A DNA stretch of 64,000 nucleotides from Desulfohalovibrio reitneri (GCF_000711295.1 NZ_JOMJ01000004.1:1-64000), one strand, 5' to 3'. Counted from the first letter of the stretch, positions 25,324 through 33,943 are shown. Notes: a model not told the origin generated them from the letters alone. Numbers and translations: made by a program.

Positions 25324-26025
25324 TCAGCCATTCGGAAAGAGCAGCCCCTGAATGGACTCCAGGTGCTCGCGCATGGCCGCTTCGGCGGCCGGAGCGTCGC
25401 CCTGTTCGATGGCTGCCACGATGCGTTCATGCGCCTCCACGGAAGCCGCGCGCCGCTCCAAGGGCTGCAGCCCCTCGGAGCGGGACTCGTCCAGGATTTC
25501 GGCCAGGCTCTCCGTCAGTTTTTCCAGCACCGGGTTGCCTGTCATGGCCGCCAGCCGCGCGTGCAGCGTCTCGTCCTCGGCGCTGCCGTCCGCCCGGGCC
25601 TCCACAGCCCGGCGTTGTGCGTCGAGAATCCGCCGCAACTCCGCGACGTCGTCTCCGGTGCGGTTGGCCGCGGCCAGGGCGGCGATCTGCGGCTCCAGCA
25701 GCAGGCGCACCTGGAAGATGTCCCGCAGCCGCTTGCGCTCCGCGCTCAGCACGCCCGTCAGGGCCCGGGCCAGCTCGTCCTCGCCCACGTCCGCCACGTA
25801 GGTGCCGCTGCCAGCCTTGCTGACCAGAACCCCCTGGTCGGCCAGCACGCGAATGGCCTCCCGCACCGAGTTGCGCGACACGCCGAAGGCCTCGGCCATC
25901 CGCCGCTCGGTGGGCAGCCGGTCCCCGGGCGCGTGGTTATTCTCGGCCAGCATGGCCCGGATGCGTTCGGCCACCTCTCCGGAAACCGAACCGCGCCGCA
26001 CCGCCGACGGCATGGAATAGGGCAT
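25324..26025 (-). CDS. FadR-subfamily GntR transcriptional regulator
   Basis: A 233-residue regulator. The winged helix (about 12-78) contains PGDRLPTERRMAEAFGVSRN and SVREAIRVLADQGVL. The all-helical FCD domain (about 95-225) has the metal/ligand histidines (LHARLAAMTGN, AHERIVAAI, MREHLES). FCD regulators sense organic acids such as lactate, glycolate or sulfolactate. It is the first gene before TauE, and its own promoter contains clear FadR-type half-sites, so it is probably autoregulated. Confidence 0.92.
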   Translation of the reverse strand: MPYSMPSAVRRGSVSGEVAERIRAMLAENNHAPGDRLPTERRMAEAFGVSRNSVREAIRVLADQGVLVSKAGSGTYVADVGEDELARALTGVLSAERKRLRDIFQVRLLLEPQIAALAAANRTGDDVAELRRILDAQRRAVEARADGSAEDETLHARLAAMTGNPVLEKLTESLAEILDESRSEGLQPLERRAASVEAHERIVAAIEQGDAPAAEAAMREHLESIQGLLFPNG

Positions 26026-26047
26026 TTCTCTCTCGATGCTCCCACCT

Positions 26048-26089
26048 GAATTGGTAGGTCCAAAGTACCAAAAGTACCAATTCAGTCAA
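26048..26089 (-). promoter_or_regulatory. promoter with overlapping FadR-type operator
   Basis: On the minus strand TTGACT (26084-26089) and TACTTT (26062-26067) are 16 bases apart. Three TTGGTA/TACCAA half-sites lie here (26051-26056, 26066-26071, 26075-26080). The outer arms GAATTGGTA and TACCAATTC form a nine-base inverted repeat across 26048-26083. The arrangement covers the promoter, as expected for repression by the adjacent regulator. Confidence 0.72.
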
Positions 26090-26326
26090 GGGTGGGCCAA
26101 TCCCCTCCGCAAACCGGTGCCGGACGGCGCGGCGGCATTGGGCCGAGGGCCTGGGAGGCGCGCCGGGCGATGGCTGCTCCGGGGGCGCGGCTTGTGCTCG
26201 GGTCGTTCTCCCCATATGGTCCTTCCCGGATTGTGTCGACGCAACACTATGACCGGGCCGAGCAGTGCACCGCAGTCATCCGGCCGTCCGATGGCGCACG
26301 GGCTGTTCAGCGGATTGGAAGTGTCC

Positions 26327-27823
26327 ATGACGGAAAACATCTCGGAAAATCCCTCCATCTCCTCGCTGCTGCGCATCCACTACGACAAACGGTTCATCCC
26401 CGTGGCCAGGAGCTTTGTGGAGGCCCAGGCCCCGGTTCTGGGGATAGCGGAGGAGTCCGCGCGGTGGCTGAATCTGCTGGTGGAGGAGAGCCTGGCCTTT
26501 GTCATGGAGAAATACGTGGACAGCAGGCTCGACGCGCATATCGAGCTGGTGTTCAAGCTGTTCGACGGCGGCGTGGCGGTCATCGAGATCACGGACATCG
26601 GGCCGCCCATCCATGAGGACAGGGTGCCGGAGTTCGACCTGGAGGACGACGCTTCGGAATCCGGCCTGTGGTACAAGCTCGTCAAGGACGTGGCCGATGA
26701 TTTCTCGTTCATCAACCAGCACAAGGACGGCTGGCTGATACGGATGGAGAAGAAGGTGGCCATGGACGGCGAGCGGGCCGGGCTGGACCGGGACAGCGCT
26801 CCGGAGGCGAAGCCGTCGCTGGCCGACCACCGCATCAGGCTGGCCACGCCCGGCGACGCGGCCGAGCTCATGGATCTGGCCTTTCTCACCTACCGCTATT
26901 CCTACGCGGCGGATTTCTACAACAAGGAACTGCTGGAGCGGGCCATCTCCAGGGGGACGTACGAGATCACGGTGCTGGACAACGGCAGCGCGATCGTCGG
27001 CGCGTACGTGGTCATCCATCCGGAATCGGGCGAGAAATGGGCCGAGATTGGCAGCGCCATGGTCCTGCCGGAGTACAGGACCACCCGGGCGGTGATGTAC
27101 CTGTTCCGGGCCATGGGGGAATACATGAAGGAGAACCCCCGGGGCCTCGACTACTTCACCTCCCACATCGTGACCTCGCACACCCGGTCGCAGAAGCTGC
27201 TCCACAAGATACAGCCGCCCTTCAAGCCGCTGTTCCTCTTCCCCAACATGGTGCCCCGCCCGGAGTTCGTCGGCATCAAGCAGGGCTCGGAGGGACGGGA
27301 GTCGCTGATCTGGAGCTTCAGCCTGAAGCGCCCGTTGCGGCAGGACGTGCTGTACGCCCCGGAGTCTCGGCGCGCGATGCTGCGGGAACTGCTCGACAAT
27401 ACGGGCCACGGGGACGCCGTGGCCATTGAGGAGGCGTATCAGGAGCCGGCGGAGAGCGAGTCGCTGCTTCACGTGGAGCGGGTGGAACAGCAGGGATTCG
27501 CCATGGTCCATCTGGAAACCATGGGCGCGGACTGGTTCACGGCGATGGCGAGGGAAATCATGGCGCAACTCGCCAAGGGGATAGAAAACATCGCCGTGAC
27601 CATCCCCACCATGTCGCCGCCGCCCCCGGACATGGAAAAACAGCTCGCCTCAATCAACCTGCTTTTCTCGGGCATCCACCTGGCCGCCGTCGACTCGTTG
27701 AAGCTGGTCTACTGCCTGACCACCAAGCCCATCGACTTCGAGAACATCCACCTCCACGACCCCGCCGCCCAAAAGCTGCTGGAAACCATGCGCACGGAAT
27801 ACCAGGCGCTCCAGCGGGCCTGA
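26327..27823 (+). CDS. HATPase (anti-sigma kinase-like) fused to GNAT acetyltransferase
   Basis: A 498-residue soluble protein. The N-terminus (about 25-140) resembles RsbW/SpoIIAB-type ATPases: LNLLVEESLAFV in the N-box place, ITDIGPPI for the G1 box, and ESGLWYKLVKDVADDF leading to WLIRMEKKV. Residues about 165-305 form a GNAT domain (IRLATPGDAAELMDLAF, EIGSAMVLPEYRTTR). The remainder (about 310-498) is of unknown type. ATG at 26327 has only a weak GGAAG upstream; GTG at 26321 or ATG at 26291 are alternatives. It stands alone, divergent from the GntR gene. It could act in partner switching with SpoIIE phosphatases such as the one at 22449. Confidence 0.8.
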   Translation: MTENISENPSISSLLRIHYDKRFIPVARSFVEAQAPVLGIAEESARWLNLLVEESLAFVMEKYVDSRLDAHIELVFKLFDGGVAVIEITDIGPPIHEDRVPEFDLEDDASESGLWYKLVKDVADDFSFINQHKDGWLIRMEKKVAMDGERAGLDRDSAPEAKPSLADHRIRLATPGDAAELMDLAFLTYRYSYAADFYNKELLERAISRGTYEITVLDNGSAIVGAYVVIHPESGEKWAEIGSAMVLPEYRTTRAVMYLFRAMGEYMKENPRGLDYFTSHIVTSHTRSQKLLHKIQPPFKPLFLFPNMVPRPEFVGIKQGSEGRESLIWSFSLKRPLRQDVLYAPESRRAMLRELLDNTGHGDAVAIEEAYQEPAESESLLHVERVEQQGFAMVHLETMGADWFTAMAREIMAQLAKGIENIAVTIPTMSPPPPDMEKQLASINLLFSGIHLAAVDSLKLVYCLTTKPIDFENIHLHDPAAQKLLETMRTEYQALQRA

Positions 27824-27885
27824 GCCGGACATCGGAAGAACCGGTCCGGTCGCACTCTTCCAAAAAACTTTTGCGGCCCCGCTCG

Positions 27886-27918
27886 AAAAAAAGGGGACCG
27901 CCCGGCCGGACGGTCCCC
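27886..27918 (-). terminator. terminator of the OFA transporter gene
   Basis: An eight-base stem GGGGACCG/CGGTCCCC (27893-27918) is followed on the minus strand by seven T residues. It also separates this gene from the convergent HATPase-GNAT gene. Confidence 0.88.
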
Positions 27919-27945
27919 TTGGATCGTCGGGGTGGGCTGGGCCGC

Positions 27946-29127
27946 CTACTCGCAGGCGTAGGCGGCGGGGCGCCTGAACATCGCCCAGGCCACGGGCGCC
28001 ATGCCCAGAACAATGGCCGCGCTGAGGATGACCGCGGGAATGTAGGAGCCGGTGGTGTCGGCTATCCATCCGCCCACGGGCGGTCCCACCAGGGCGGCCA
28101 GGCCGTAGCCCAGGAAGCAGACGGGGTAGAGCTTGGGGAAAAGCCGGGTGCCGAAGAGCTCCACCACGGACGAGGCGTAGACCACGAAGCAGGCCCCGAA
28201 GCCCATGCCCACCAGAAAGACCGTGGCCAGCACCATGGTTCCGGGCGCGCCGGTGAGCAGGGGCAGCAGGCACAGGCCGAGGAAGCAGAGGGAGAAGGTG
28301 ATGGCCTGGCGAGAGCCAATCCTGTCGTGGATTTGCCCCCACAGGATGCGGCCAGCGGCGTTGCCCATGGCGAACAGGGAGATGGACAGCGTGGCCGAGG
28401 CCGCCGAAAGTCCCAGGGACAGGGCCAGCGGCTTGAGGTTGCCCACCACCAGCAGCCCGGCGAAGGTGCCGCAGAACATGCCCAGGAAGATGAGCGCGAA
28501 ATTGCGCGACTTGAACACGCTGCCCGCCGCCGGTTCTGGGGTATCGACATTCGCGGCGCTTGTTTCCCCTTGGGGCAGGCGCATGAGCATGGCGCCGGTC
28601 AGGGCTATGACGCCGGAGCCCAGGCCGATGAAGAAGAACACCCGCATCACGTCCAGGCCCACGTCCGCCAGCAGGTGCTGGGCAATGGTGGAGAGGAGCA
28701 CCGCGCCGCCGCCGAACCCTGCCACGGCCACGCCCGTGACCAGTCCCTTATTGTCCGGGAACCATTTCATGCCCACGGTGAGGGGGCAGATGTAGCCGAA
28801 CCCGATGCCCGCTCCGGCGATGCCGCTGAGGCAGACCAGCAGCATGACGAACTCGCCCTGGGAGAAGGAGGCGAGCAGGTAGCCCGAGGCGAAGAGGACG
28901 GCCCCGATGGAGGCGGTGACGCGCGGGCCGTACTTCTGCAGCACGCGCCCGGCGGGGATCATGGTCAGGGTGAACATGGCGATGGTGGCGCCGAAGATCA
29001 TGCCGCACTGGCTTCTGCTCAGGCCGTATTCGTCGGTCAGGACGGGCACGAACTCGCTCCAGGCGTACACGCCGCCCAGAATCATCTGTATGGCGACTCC
29101 GGCGGCCAGGACTATCCACTTGGTCAT
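27946..29127 (-). CDS. MFS transporter, oxalate/formate antiporter (OFA) type
   Basis: A 393-residue protein with about twelve helices. The N-terminus (IQMILGGVYAWSEFVPVL) and the GIGFGYICPLTVGMKWFPDNKGLVTG stretch between helices 4 and 5 are typical of the OFA family, which exchanges formate, oxalate or other small carboxylates. Loop GRVLQKYGPRV matches the MFS loop 2-3 signature. It overlaps the upstream winged-helix gene by four bases (ATGA), so the two form one operon. Substrate cannot be told from sequence. Confidence 0.88.
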   Translation of the reverse strand: MTKWIVLAAGVAIQMILGGVYAWSEFVPVLTDEYGLSRSQCGMIFGATIAMFTLTMIPAGRVLQKYGPRVTASIGAVLFASGYLLASFSQGEFVMLLVCLSGIAGAGIGFGYICPLTVGMKWFPDNKGLVTGVAVAGFGGGAVLLSTIAQHLLADVGLDVMRVFFFIGLGSGVIALTGAMLMRLPQGETSAANVDTPEPAAGSVFKSRNFALIFLGMFCGTFAGLLVVGNLKPLALSLGLSAASATLSISLFAMGNAAGRILWGQIHDRIGSRQAITFSLCFLGLCLLPLLTGAPGTMVLATVFLVGMGFGACFVVYASSVVELFGTRLFPKLYPVCFLGYGLAALVGPPVGGWIADTTGSYIPAVILSAAIVLGMAPVAWAMFRRPAAYACE

Positions 29128-29426
29128 TCGTCGGTCTCCGTTTTCTTTTCAAGCAGGTCGAGCATTTCGCCGATGCGGCAGTGCCGTTCCAGCGGGTGCC
29201 GCAGCGTGGCGTTCCGGTGGAGGATGTACTTGTTGTGCCGCCCCTCGCGCGTGCGCTCGATGTAGCCGGCCTCGCACAGGTCGGAAACAATGCGCTGCAC
29301 CGCGCGCTCCGTGATGCCCACCTCGGCCGCTATCTCCCGCATGCGCATGCCCGGGGCGCGGGACAGGCAGAGCAGCACGTGGGAATGGTTGGTGAGGAAA
29401 GTCCAGGAAGACGAATGGGTTTGCAT
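29124..29426 (-). CDS. small winged-helix transcriptional regulator (MarR/HTH_24-like)
   Basis: A 100-residue one-domain regulator. The helix-turn-helix (about 25-75) reads MRMREIAAEVGITERAVQRI followed by VSDLCEAGYIERTREGRHN, the wing. There is no ligand domain, so it may need a partner or a thiol/metal effect. ATG at 29426 is chosen because conservation with a decayed copy at 41222 begins at this codon (MQTHSSSWTF versus MHGHSYSWTS). It is co-transcribed with the OFA transporter and is likely to control it. Confidence 0.87.
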   Translation of the reverse strand: MQTHSSSWTFLTNHSHVLLCLSRAPGMRMREIAAEVGITERAVQRIVSDLCEAGYIERTREGRHNKYILHRNATLRHPLERHCRIGEMLDLLEKKTETDE

Positions 29427-29486
29427 GGCTGTCCCCGGCGGCCGCATTCCCTGCGGCGTGGCGAAGGAAGAATGTACGACCTGGAA

Positions 29487-29549
29487 TACGCGAAATTCAT
29501 TTCGTATGTCGGGCTGCAGGAATCTGTCCACTTTGCCCCGGAGTGTCAA
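29487..29549 (-). promoter_or_regulatory. promoter and palindromic operator of regulator-OFA operon
   Basis: On the minus strand TTGACA (29544-29549) is 17 bases from CAGATT (29521-29526). Just downstream lies CGAAAT-TC-ATTTCG (29491-29504), a six-base inverted repeat suited to a winged-helix dimer. A degraded version of the same block occurs at 41279-41341. Confidence 0.6.
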
Positions 29550-29821
29550 CCCAAAAGATGCCCGGAAAAGCGATTCCGCAGGCTGGCGGCGGTTCGCGAA
29601 TCGGATGGGCGGCCCAGGATGGGTCGGGGCCTGGCGAAAAGGAGCAGAGCGCGGCAAGCTCGCTGAGGGCGGGACAATGCGGCGTGAGGGCGTCAACAGG
29701 CTGTTTTCGGGGGAGGGCTTGCCTGGTGCCCCCTTGGGAGCGGAAGCCCGGATTTTGGTCGTCCGAAAAGTTTTCGTCATCGGTCTTGGAATCGCCGACC
29801 GCCTCAATTTGTTTCATTTTG

Positions 29822-29834
29822 TTTTGTCACAAAA
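29822..29834 (+). promoter_or_regulatory. candidate activator-binding palindrome
   Basis: Perfect palindrome TTTTGT-C-ACAAAA, about 70 bases upstream of the sigma54-like element at 29902. It sits in an AT-rich stretch with several TGTTTC repeats. It could be the binding site of the activator encoded downstream. Confidence 0.4.
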
Positions 29835-29901
29835 TGTTTCAACTTGTTTCCAAAAGGTTTCTTGGTTTGCGCATCCTGTTTTCATCGTTGATTTTTATTC
29901 C

Positions 29902-29916
29902 TGGCCCGGTTCTTGA
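29902..29916 (+). promoter_or_regulatory. sigma54-like promoter of the activator-NifX-kinase operon
   Basis: TGGCCCGGTTCTTGA has GG and the -12 dinucleotide at the right ten-base distance, but the second position is GA rather than GC. The first nine bases equal those of the adh promoter at 3585-3600. Transcription would start near 29927. Confidence 0.45.
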
Positions 29917-30043
29917 TTAATGTTTCTCACAATCGACGCGGGCGGCAGGTCCCAGTTGTCTTTTGTTCCGCGTTGCGTTTATTGAGCAGAGTAGTCTCCA
30001 TTTCCCTTCAACCCCGCTCGGTGCGGGATTTTCGGGGGTGGTC

Positions 30044-31465
30044 GTGGCGTGCCAGCCGCAGGCCAGCGTGAACGGGGTTTTCGCCGACCCCATCCGGCTC
30101 CAGCATCTGCTGGACGACCTGCCCATGGGAGTCATGCTGACAGACAACCGGCGCAGGGTTGTGCTGAAGAATCGACAACTTGAGCTCTTGACCGGCTTCA
30201 GCCTTCAGGAGGTGAAGGGAACGCCCTGCCGCGACGTCATGCGCACCGACCAGTGCCTCGCCTCTTGCCTGGCCGATGAGGCGGAGGCCAGAGACTGCAC
30301 CGTATCCCGCCGTTGCGACATCATCGACCGCGACCGCCGCAAGGTGATGGTGAACGCAACCTCGGTGCCCCTGCGCAATGATTCCGGCGAGGTCATCGGT
30401 TTCATGGAAACGTTCACCGAAGCCAACACCGTGGACGAGGACCCCGAGTCCGTAGCCACCCAGATGGAGTTGGGCGGCATAGTGGGCCGGAGCCCCGCCA
30501 TGGCCGAGGTGTTTCGCATCCTGCCAGTCATCGCCCAAACCGACTCCTCTGTGCTCATCACCGGCGAGACGGGTACGGGTAAGGATTTGCTGGCCGAAAT
30601 CATCCACCGCAATTCTCCCCGGGCTGATGGCCCGTTTATCAAGATAAACTGCGGCTCCCTGCCCGAAAACCTTTTGGAATCGGAACTCTTCGGTCACGCC
30701 AAAGGGGCCTTCACCGGGGCCGTGGCGGACAAAATGGGGCGGCTGCGCATGGCCCACAACGGCACTGTTTTTCTCACCGAGGTGGGCGACCTGCCCCTTT
30801 CCCTGCAGGTCAAGCTGCTCACCTACCTCGACGACAAGGTGGTGCACCCTCTGGGCAGCACCAGGGAGTTCCAGACCGACGTGCGGGTAATCGCCGCCAC
30901 GCATCGCGACCTGGAGGCCATGGTGGCCGCCGGGGGGTTCCGAAAGGACCTCCTTTTCCGGCTCAACGTGGTGCGCGTTTCCCTTCCCCCTCTTCGTCGC
31001 CGCCAGGGAGACGTGCCTTTGCTGCTTGACCACTTCCTCAAGCGCTTCAGCGCACGATTCAACAAGGAGGGAGTGGACATGGACGGGCAGGCCAGGGCCT
31101 TCCTCCTGTCCTACGATTACCCTGGCAACGTGCGAGAACTGCGCAACATCGTGGAATACGCGGTCAGCATCTGCCGGGGCCGCCGCATCCAGCTGGATGA
31201 ACTGCCCGCCTACCTCTTTGATCGGCAGCCCGTGCAGACCGAGCATGAAGCCCAGCACTGGGCGGGGGAGGGCGCGACGCCCCAGTCCACGGAACCGTCC
31301 AGCAGCGACATGGACCACCGGGCCAGCTGGGCCCAAGTGGAGCGGAGCATGATCCTGGATGCCCTGCGGCGGGCCGGAGGACGCAAAGCCGCGGCTGCCA
31401 AGGCGTTGGGCTGGAGCCGAAGCACCCTGTGGCGGAAGATGAAGCGGCACGGAGTGGGTCTGTGA
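30044..31465 (+). CDS. PAS-AAA-Fis sigma54 activator with altered Walker B
   Basis: A 473-residue enhancer-binding protein with no receiver domain. PAS (about 18-130) carries five or six cysteines (PCRDVM, QCLASCLADEAEARDC, RRC). AAA+ (about 145-380) has Walker A GETGTGKD and the GAFTGA loop, but Walker B reads VFLTEVGD, so the usual Asp before Glu is Thr. The C-terminal helix-turn-helix is AAAKALGWSRSTLWRKMKRHG. Start taken as GTG at 30044 behind GGGGGTGG; GTG at 30038 and a TTG further upstream are alternatives. Its stop overlaps the NifX-like gene. Signal is probably read by the cysteine PAS. Confidence 0.88.
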   Translation: MACQPQASVNGVFADPIRLQHLLDDLPMGVMLTDNRRRVVLKNRQLELLTGFSLQEVKGTPCRDVMRTDQCLASCLADEAEARDCTVSRRCDIIDRDRRKVMVNATSVPLRNDSGEVIGFMETFTEANTVDEDPESVATQMELGGIVGRSPAMAEVFRILPVIAQTDSSVLITGETGTGKDLLAEIIHRNSPRADGPFIKINCGSLPENLLESELFGHAKGAFTGAVADKMGRLRMAHNGTVFLTEVGDLPLSLQVKLLTYLDDKVVHPLGSTREFQTDVRVIAATHRDLEAMVAAGGFRKDLLFRLNVVRVSLPPLRRRQGDVPLLLDHFLKRFSARFNKEGVDMDGQARAFLLSYDYPGNVRELRNIVEYAVSICRGRRIQLDELPAYLFDRQPVQTEHEAQHWAGEGATPQSTEPSSSDMDHRASWAQVERSMILDALRRAGGRKAAAAKALGWSRSTLWRKMKRHGVGL

Positions 31466-31827
31466 AGCCTCCCAGAGAGGCCCGCAGGGCGGTGATAACG
31501 ACCTGGGAACAGTACGTCTGCTCCCGTTTCGACCAGGCCCAGGCGGTGCTGCTCGCCACCATCAGGGAGGGGGAGGTGGTGGAGTGCAACGACATCATTC
31601 TCGGCCCCACCACACCGGAAAAGCTTTGCCAGTTCATCCTGGGCGAGGATGCCGACACCCTGGTCACGGGGGGCATCCAACGGCGCTATTTCGAATACCT
31701 GACGTGGAAGAAGGTGGACGTCCTGGACTCGGTCATGGGGCCCTGGGAAACGGCTTTGAAGCTGCTGACCAAAGGCGAACTCCGGCCAGGTTCCGTGTTG
31801 TACACCCCGGAGGAGAACTCGTGCTGA
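31462..31827 (+). CDS. NifX/dinitrogenase FeMo-cofactor-binding-like protein
   Basis: A 121-residue single-domain protein. FDQAQAVLLATIREGEVVE and ADTLVTGGIQRRYFEYLTWK match the Nitro_FeMo-Co (NifX/NifY/ORP) fold, which holds Mo-Fe or Mo-Cu clusters. The start is GTG at 31462, overlapping the activator's stop as GTGA, with GGAG upstream. It overlaps the kinase start by seven bases. In Desulfovibrio, NifX-like ORP proteins occur in sigma54-controlled operons. Here such a protein lies between an activator and a histidine kinase, so it may be a sensory metal-cluster protein. Confidence 0.75.
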   Translation: MKPPREARRAVITTWEQYVCSRFDQAQAVLLATIREGEVVECNDIILGPTTPEKLCQFILGEDADTLVTGGIQRRYFEYLTWKKVDVLDSVMGPWETALKLLTKGELRPGSVLYTPEENSC

Positions 31828-33548
31828 GGAAATTCTTTTCCGATCTGTCCTGCGGTCTGCTACCTCAAAAAACCGGGGAGGATGGCGAGCCGCCTTGCCA
31901 TTTCAGGGTCCTTCGGCGCAACATCATGGTCCTCATGCTGGTCGTTTCCCTGCTGCCCATGAGCCTGGTGGCGATCATCAGCCACAACGAGTCGCAGAAA
32001 GCGGTCAAGGAGGAGGCCCTTTCCCCTCTCAAGTTGACCATTGGCAAGACGCGCCACTCATTTGAGCTTTTCCTGGCGGAGCGCAAGTCCGCCTTGAACT
32101 TCGTGGCTTCCTCGGCCACCTTCGAGCAATTGGCCGACCAGAAGCGGCTGGAATCCGTATTCAACATCATGAGCCGCGAATACGGGGGTTTCGTGGACCT
32201 GGGCCTCATCGACGCCTCGGGCAGGCAGGTAAGCTATGTGGGGCCCTATGAACTGCGTGGCAAGGAGTACAGTGAGCACGCCTGGTTCCGGGAGGTCATG
32301 GTGCGGGGGGGCTACATCTCCGACGTTTTTCTGGGCTACCGCAGCTTTCCCCACTTCGTCATCGCCATGAAGCACTCCGGCCAGGGCGGGACCTGGGTTC
32401 TGCGGGCCACCATCGATTCCAAGATACTGCGCGACATCACCCGGCCTTCGGCAGGGGACAAGGGCGGCGACCTTTTTCTGGTAAACGACCAGGGAAGGCT
32501 GCAGACCGATTCCAGCTATTTTGGCCCAGTGCTCTCCGAGGTGCCCATGCGCATCGCCAAGACGGGATACGAGCCGGTCTCGGCCACCACGGTGGAGGAT
32601 AACGGGCGGGATATGATGCTGGTTTACGGACCCATCCCCGAGACACCCTTCACTCTGGTCATGGCCCAGCCGCGCAACGTGGCCCTGGGAGCCTGGATTT
32701 CGCTGAAGAACAGGATGGCCATTGTTTTCGGCGTCTGCGTGGTGCTGGTGGTACTGGTGGTGCGGACCCTCTCCAAGCGGCTGGTGGAGCGAATCGAAAT
32801 TTCGGACCGCAGGCGGGAGGCCGCCATCCACAGCATGGAGCACAACAACAAGTTGGCCTCAATCGGCCGCCTGGCCGCGGGGGTGGCCCACGAGATCAAC
32901 AACCCCATCTCCATCATCAGCGAGGCCTCCGGACTGATGAGCGACATGCTCCGCGCCAGAAAGGATGTGCCACTTAGGGATCGCTTTTTGGAAATGACGG
33001 ATTCCATTCAGGAGTCGGTGGAGCGTTGCGGCCGCATCACCCAGCGCCTGCTCGGCTTCGCCAGGCGAATGGACGTGCGCATGGGCATGGTGGACGTGAA
33101 CAACGTGCTGCGCGAGGTGCTCGGCTTTCTCGATCAGGAGGCCAAGCACCGGGGCATCGAAATGCTGGTGGAACTGGACGGGGGGCTGCCGGAGATTGAA
33201 TCCGACCGGGGGCAGTTGCAGCAGGTCTTTTTGAACATACTCAACAACGCCTTCAACGCCATCGAAAACGAAGGCCGGGTATCCCTGCGGACGTTCGCCC
33301 CGGACCCGGAGCACGTGGCCGTGGAGATAGCGGACAACGGCCGCGGCATGTCCGAGGAGGTCATCAAGCGGGTCTTTGAACCCTTTTACACAACCAGGGA
33401 GCAAGGAACCGGCCTGGGGCTTTCCATCACCCACGGCATAGTGAACAAGCTGGGCGGAACCATAGACGTGAAAAGCAGGCCCGGGGAGGGGGCGCGCTTC
33501 ACCGTGATCCTGCCCCTGATACCGAGAGAGGAGAAGGAACATGGCTGA
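31821..33548 (+). CDS. membrane histidine kinase with Cache sensor
   Basis: A 575-residue kinase. TM1 (about 36-55, VLMLVVSLLPMSLVAII) and TM2 (about 296-315, FGVCVVLVVLVV) enclose a periplasmic dCache domain (FVDLGLIDASGRQVSYVGPY, SAHAWF-like and DVFLGYR segments). The cytoplasm holds HisKA (AAGVAHEINNPIS) and HATPase with NILNNAFNAIE, DNGRGMS and GTGLGLSIT. Start is GTG at 31821 behind GGAGGAG. It overlaps the receiver gene by eight bases, which gives a clear kinase-receiver pair. Confidence 0.93.
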   Translation: MLRKFFSDLSCGLLPQKTGEDGEPPCHFRVLRRNIMVLMLVVSLLPMSLVAIISHNESQKAVKEEALSPLKLTIGKTRHSFELFLAERKSALNFVASSATFEQLADQKRLESVFNIMSREYGGFVDLGLIDASGRQVSYVGPYELRGKEYSEHAWFREVMVRGGYISDVFLGYRSFPHFVIAMKHSGQGGTWVLRATIDSKILRDITRPSAGDKGGDLFLVNDQGRLQTDSSYFGPVLSEVPMRIAKTGYEPVSATTVEDNGRDMMLVYGPIPETPFTLVMAQPRNVALGAWISLKNRMAIVFGVCVVLVVLVVRTLSKRLVERIEISDRRREAAIHSMEHNNKLASIGRLAAGVAHEINNPISIISEASGLMSDMLRARKDVPLRDRFLEMTDSIQESVERCGRITQRLLGFARRMDVRMGMVDVNNVLREVLGFLDQEAKHRGIEMLVELDGGLPEIESDRGQLQQVFLNILNNAFNAIENEGRVSLRTFAPDPEHVAVEIADNGRGMSEEVIKRVFEPFYTTREQGTGLGLSITHGIVNKLGGTIDVKSRPGEGARFTVILPLIPREEKEHG

Positions 33549-33918
33549 GTTCACCGTCCTTCTGGTGGACGATGAAACCAAATACGTGTCGCTCATGGCT
33601 GAACGGCTGGCCATGCACGACATTGAAGCCTATGTGGCGAACAACGGCATGGAGGCATTGCAGCGACTGGAGGAGATCGAGCCGGACATGATCGTGCTTG
33701 ACGTGGTTATGCCCGGCATAGGCGGTATAGAAACCCTCAAACGAATCCGGGAGGTCATGCCCCGCACCCCGGTGATACTCCTGACCGGTCGCGGGGAGAC
33801 CAAGGAAGGAATCGAAGGCATGCGGCTGGGTGCTTTCGACTACCTCAACAAGCCCATCAAGTTGGAAGATCTCATCAAGAAGATGCGCGAGGCATTGCGC
33901 TCCTCCGCTGAAGACTAG
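33541..33918 (+). CDS. single-domain response regulator
   Basis: A 125-residue receiver with no output domain. Acidic pocket VDDET, phosphorylation site IVLDVVMPG, the conserved Thr in ILLTGRG and Lys in YLNKPIK are all present. It overlaps the kinase gene by eight bases. With no DNA-binding part it probably acts by protein contact or in a phosphorelay, perhaps on the activator encoded upstream. A terminator follows. Confidence 0.92.
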   Translation: MAEFTVLLVDDETKYVSLMAERLAMHDIEAYVANNGMEALQRLEEIEPDMIVLDVVMPGIGGIETLKRIREVMPRTPVILLTGRGETKEGIEGMRLGAFDYLNKPIKLEDLIKKMREALRSSAED

Positions 33919-33943
33919 AAGCTCCTTCACCCCGTGAAGGAGA

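Larger units (their letters stand above)
29427..30043. other. 617-base divergent intergenic region
   Basis: It lies between the winged-helix regulator (minus) and the PAS-sigma54 activator (plus). It contains the promoter-operator of the former, and an AT-rich stretch (29800-29940) with the sigma54-like element and a palindrome that belong to the latter. No gene was recognised in between. Confidence 0.6.

Noticed and set aside
22419-25430. Long minus frame across the SpoIIE phosphatase and TauE genes
   Set aside because: It crosses a strong bidirectional terminator and two genes with clear domains; no domain is seen in its own product.
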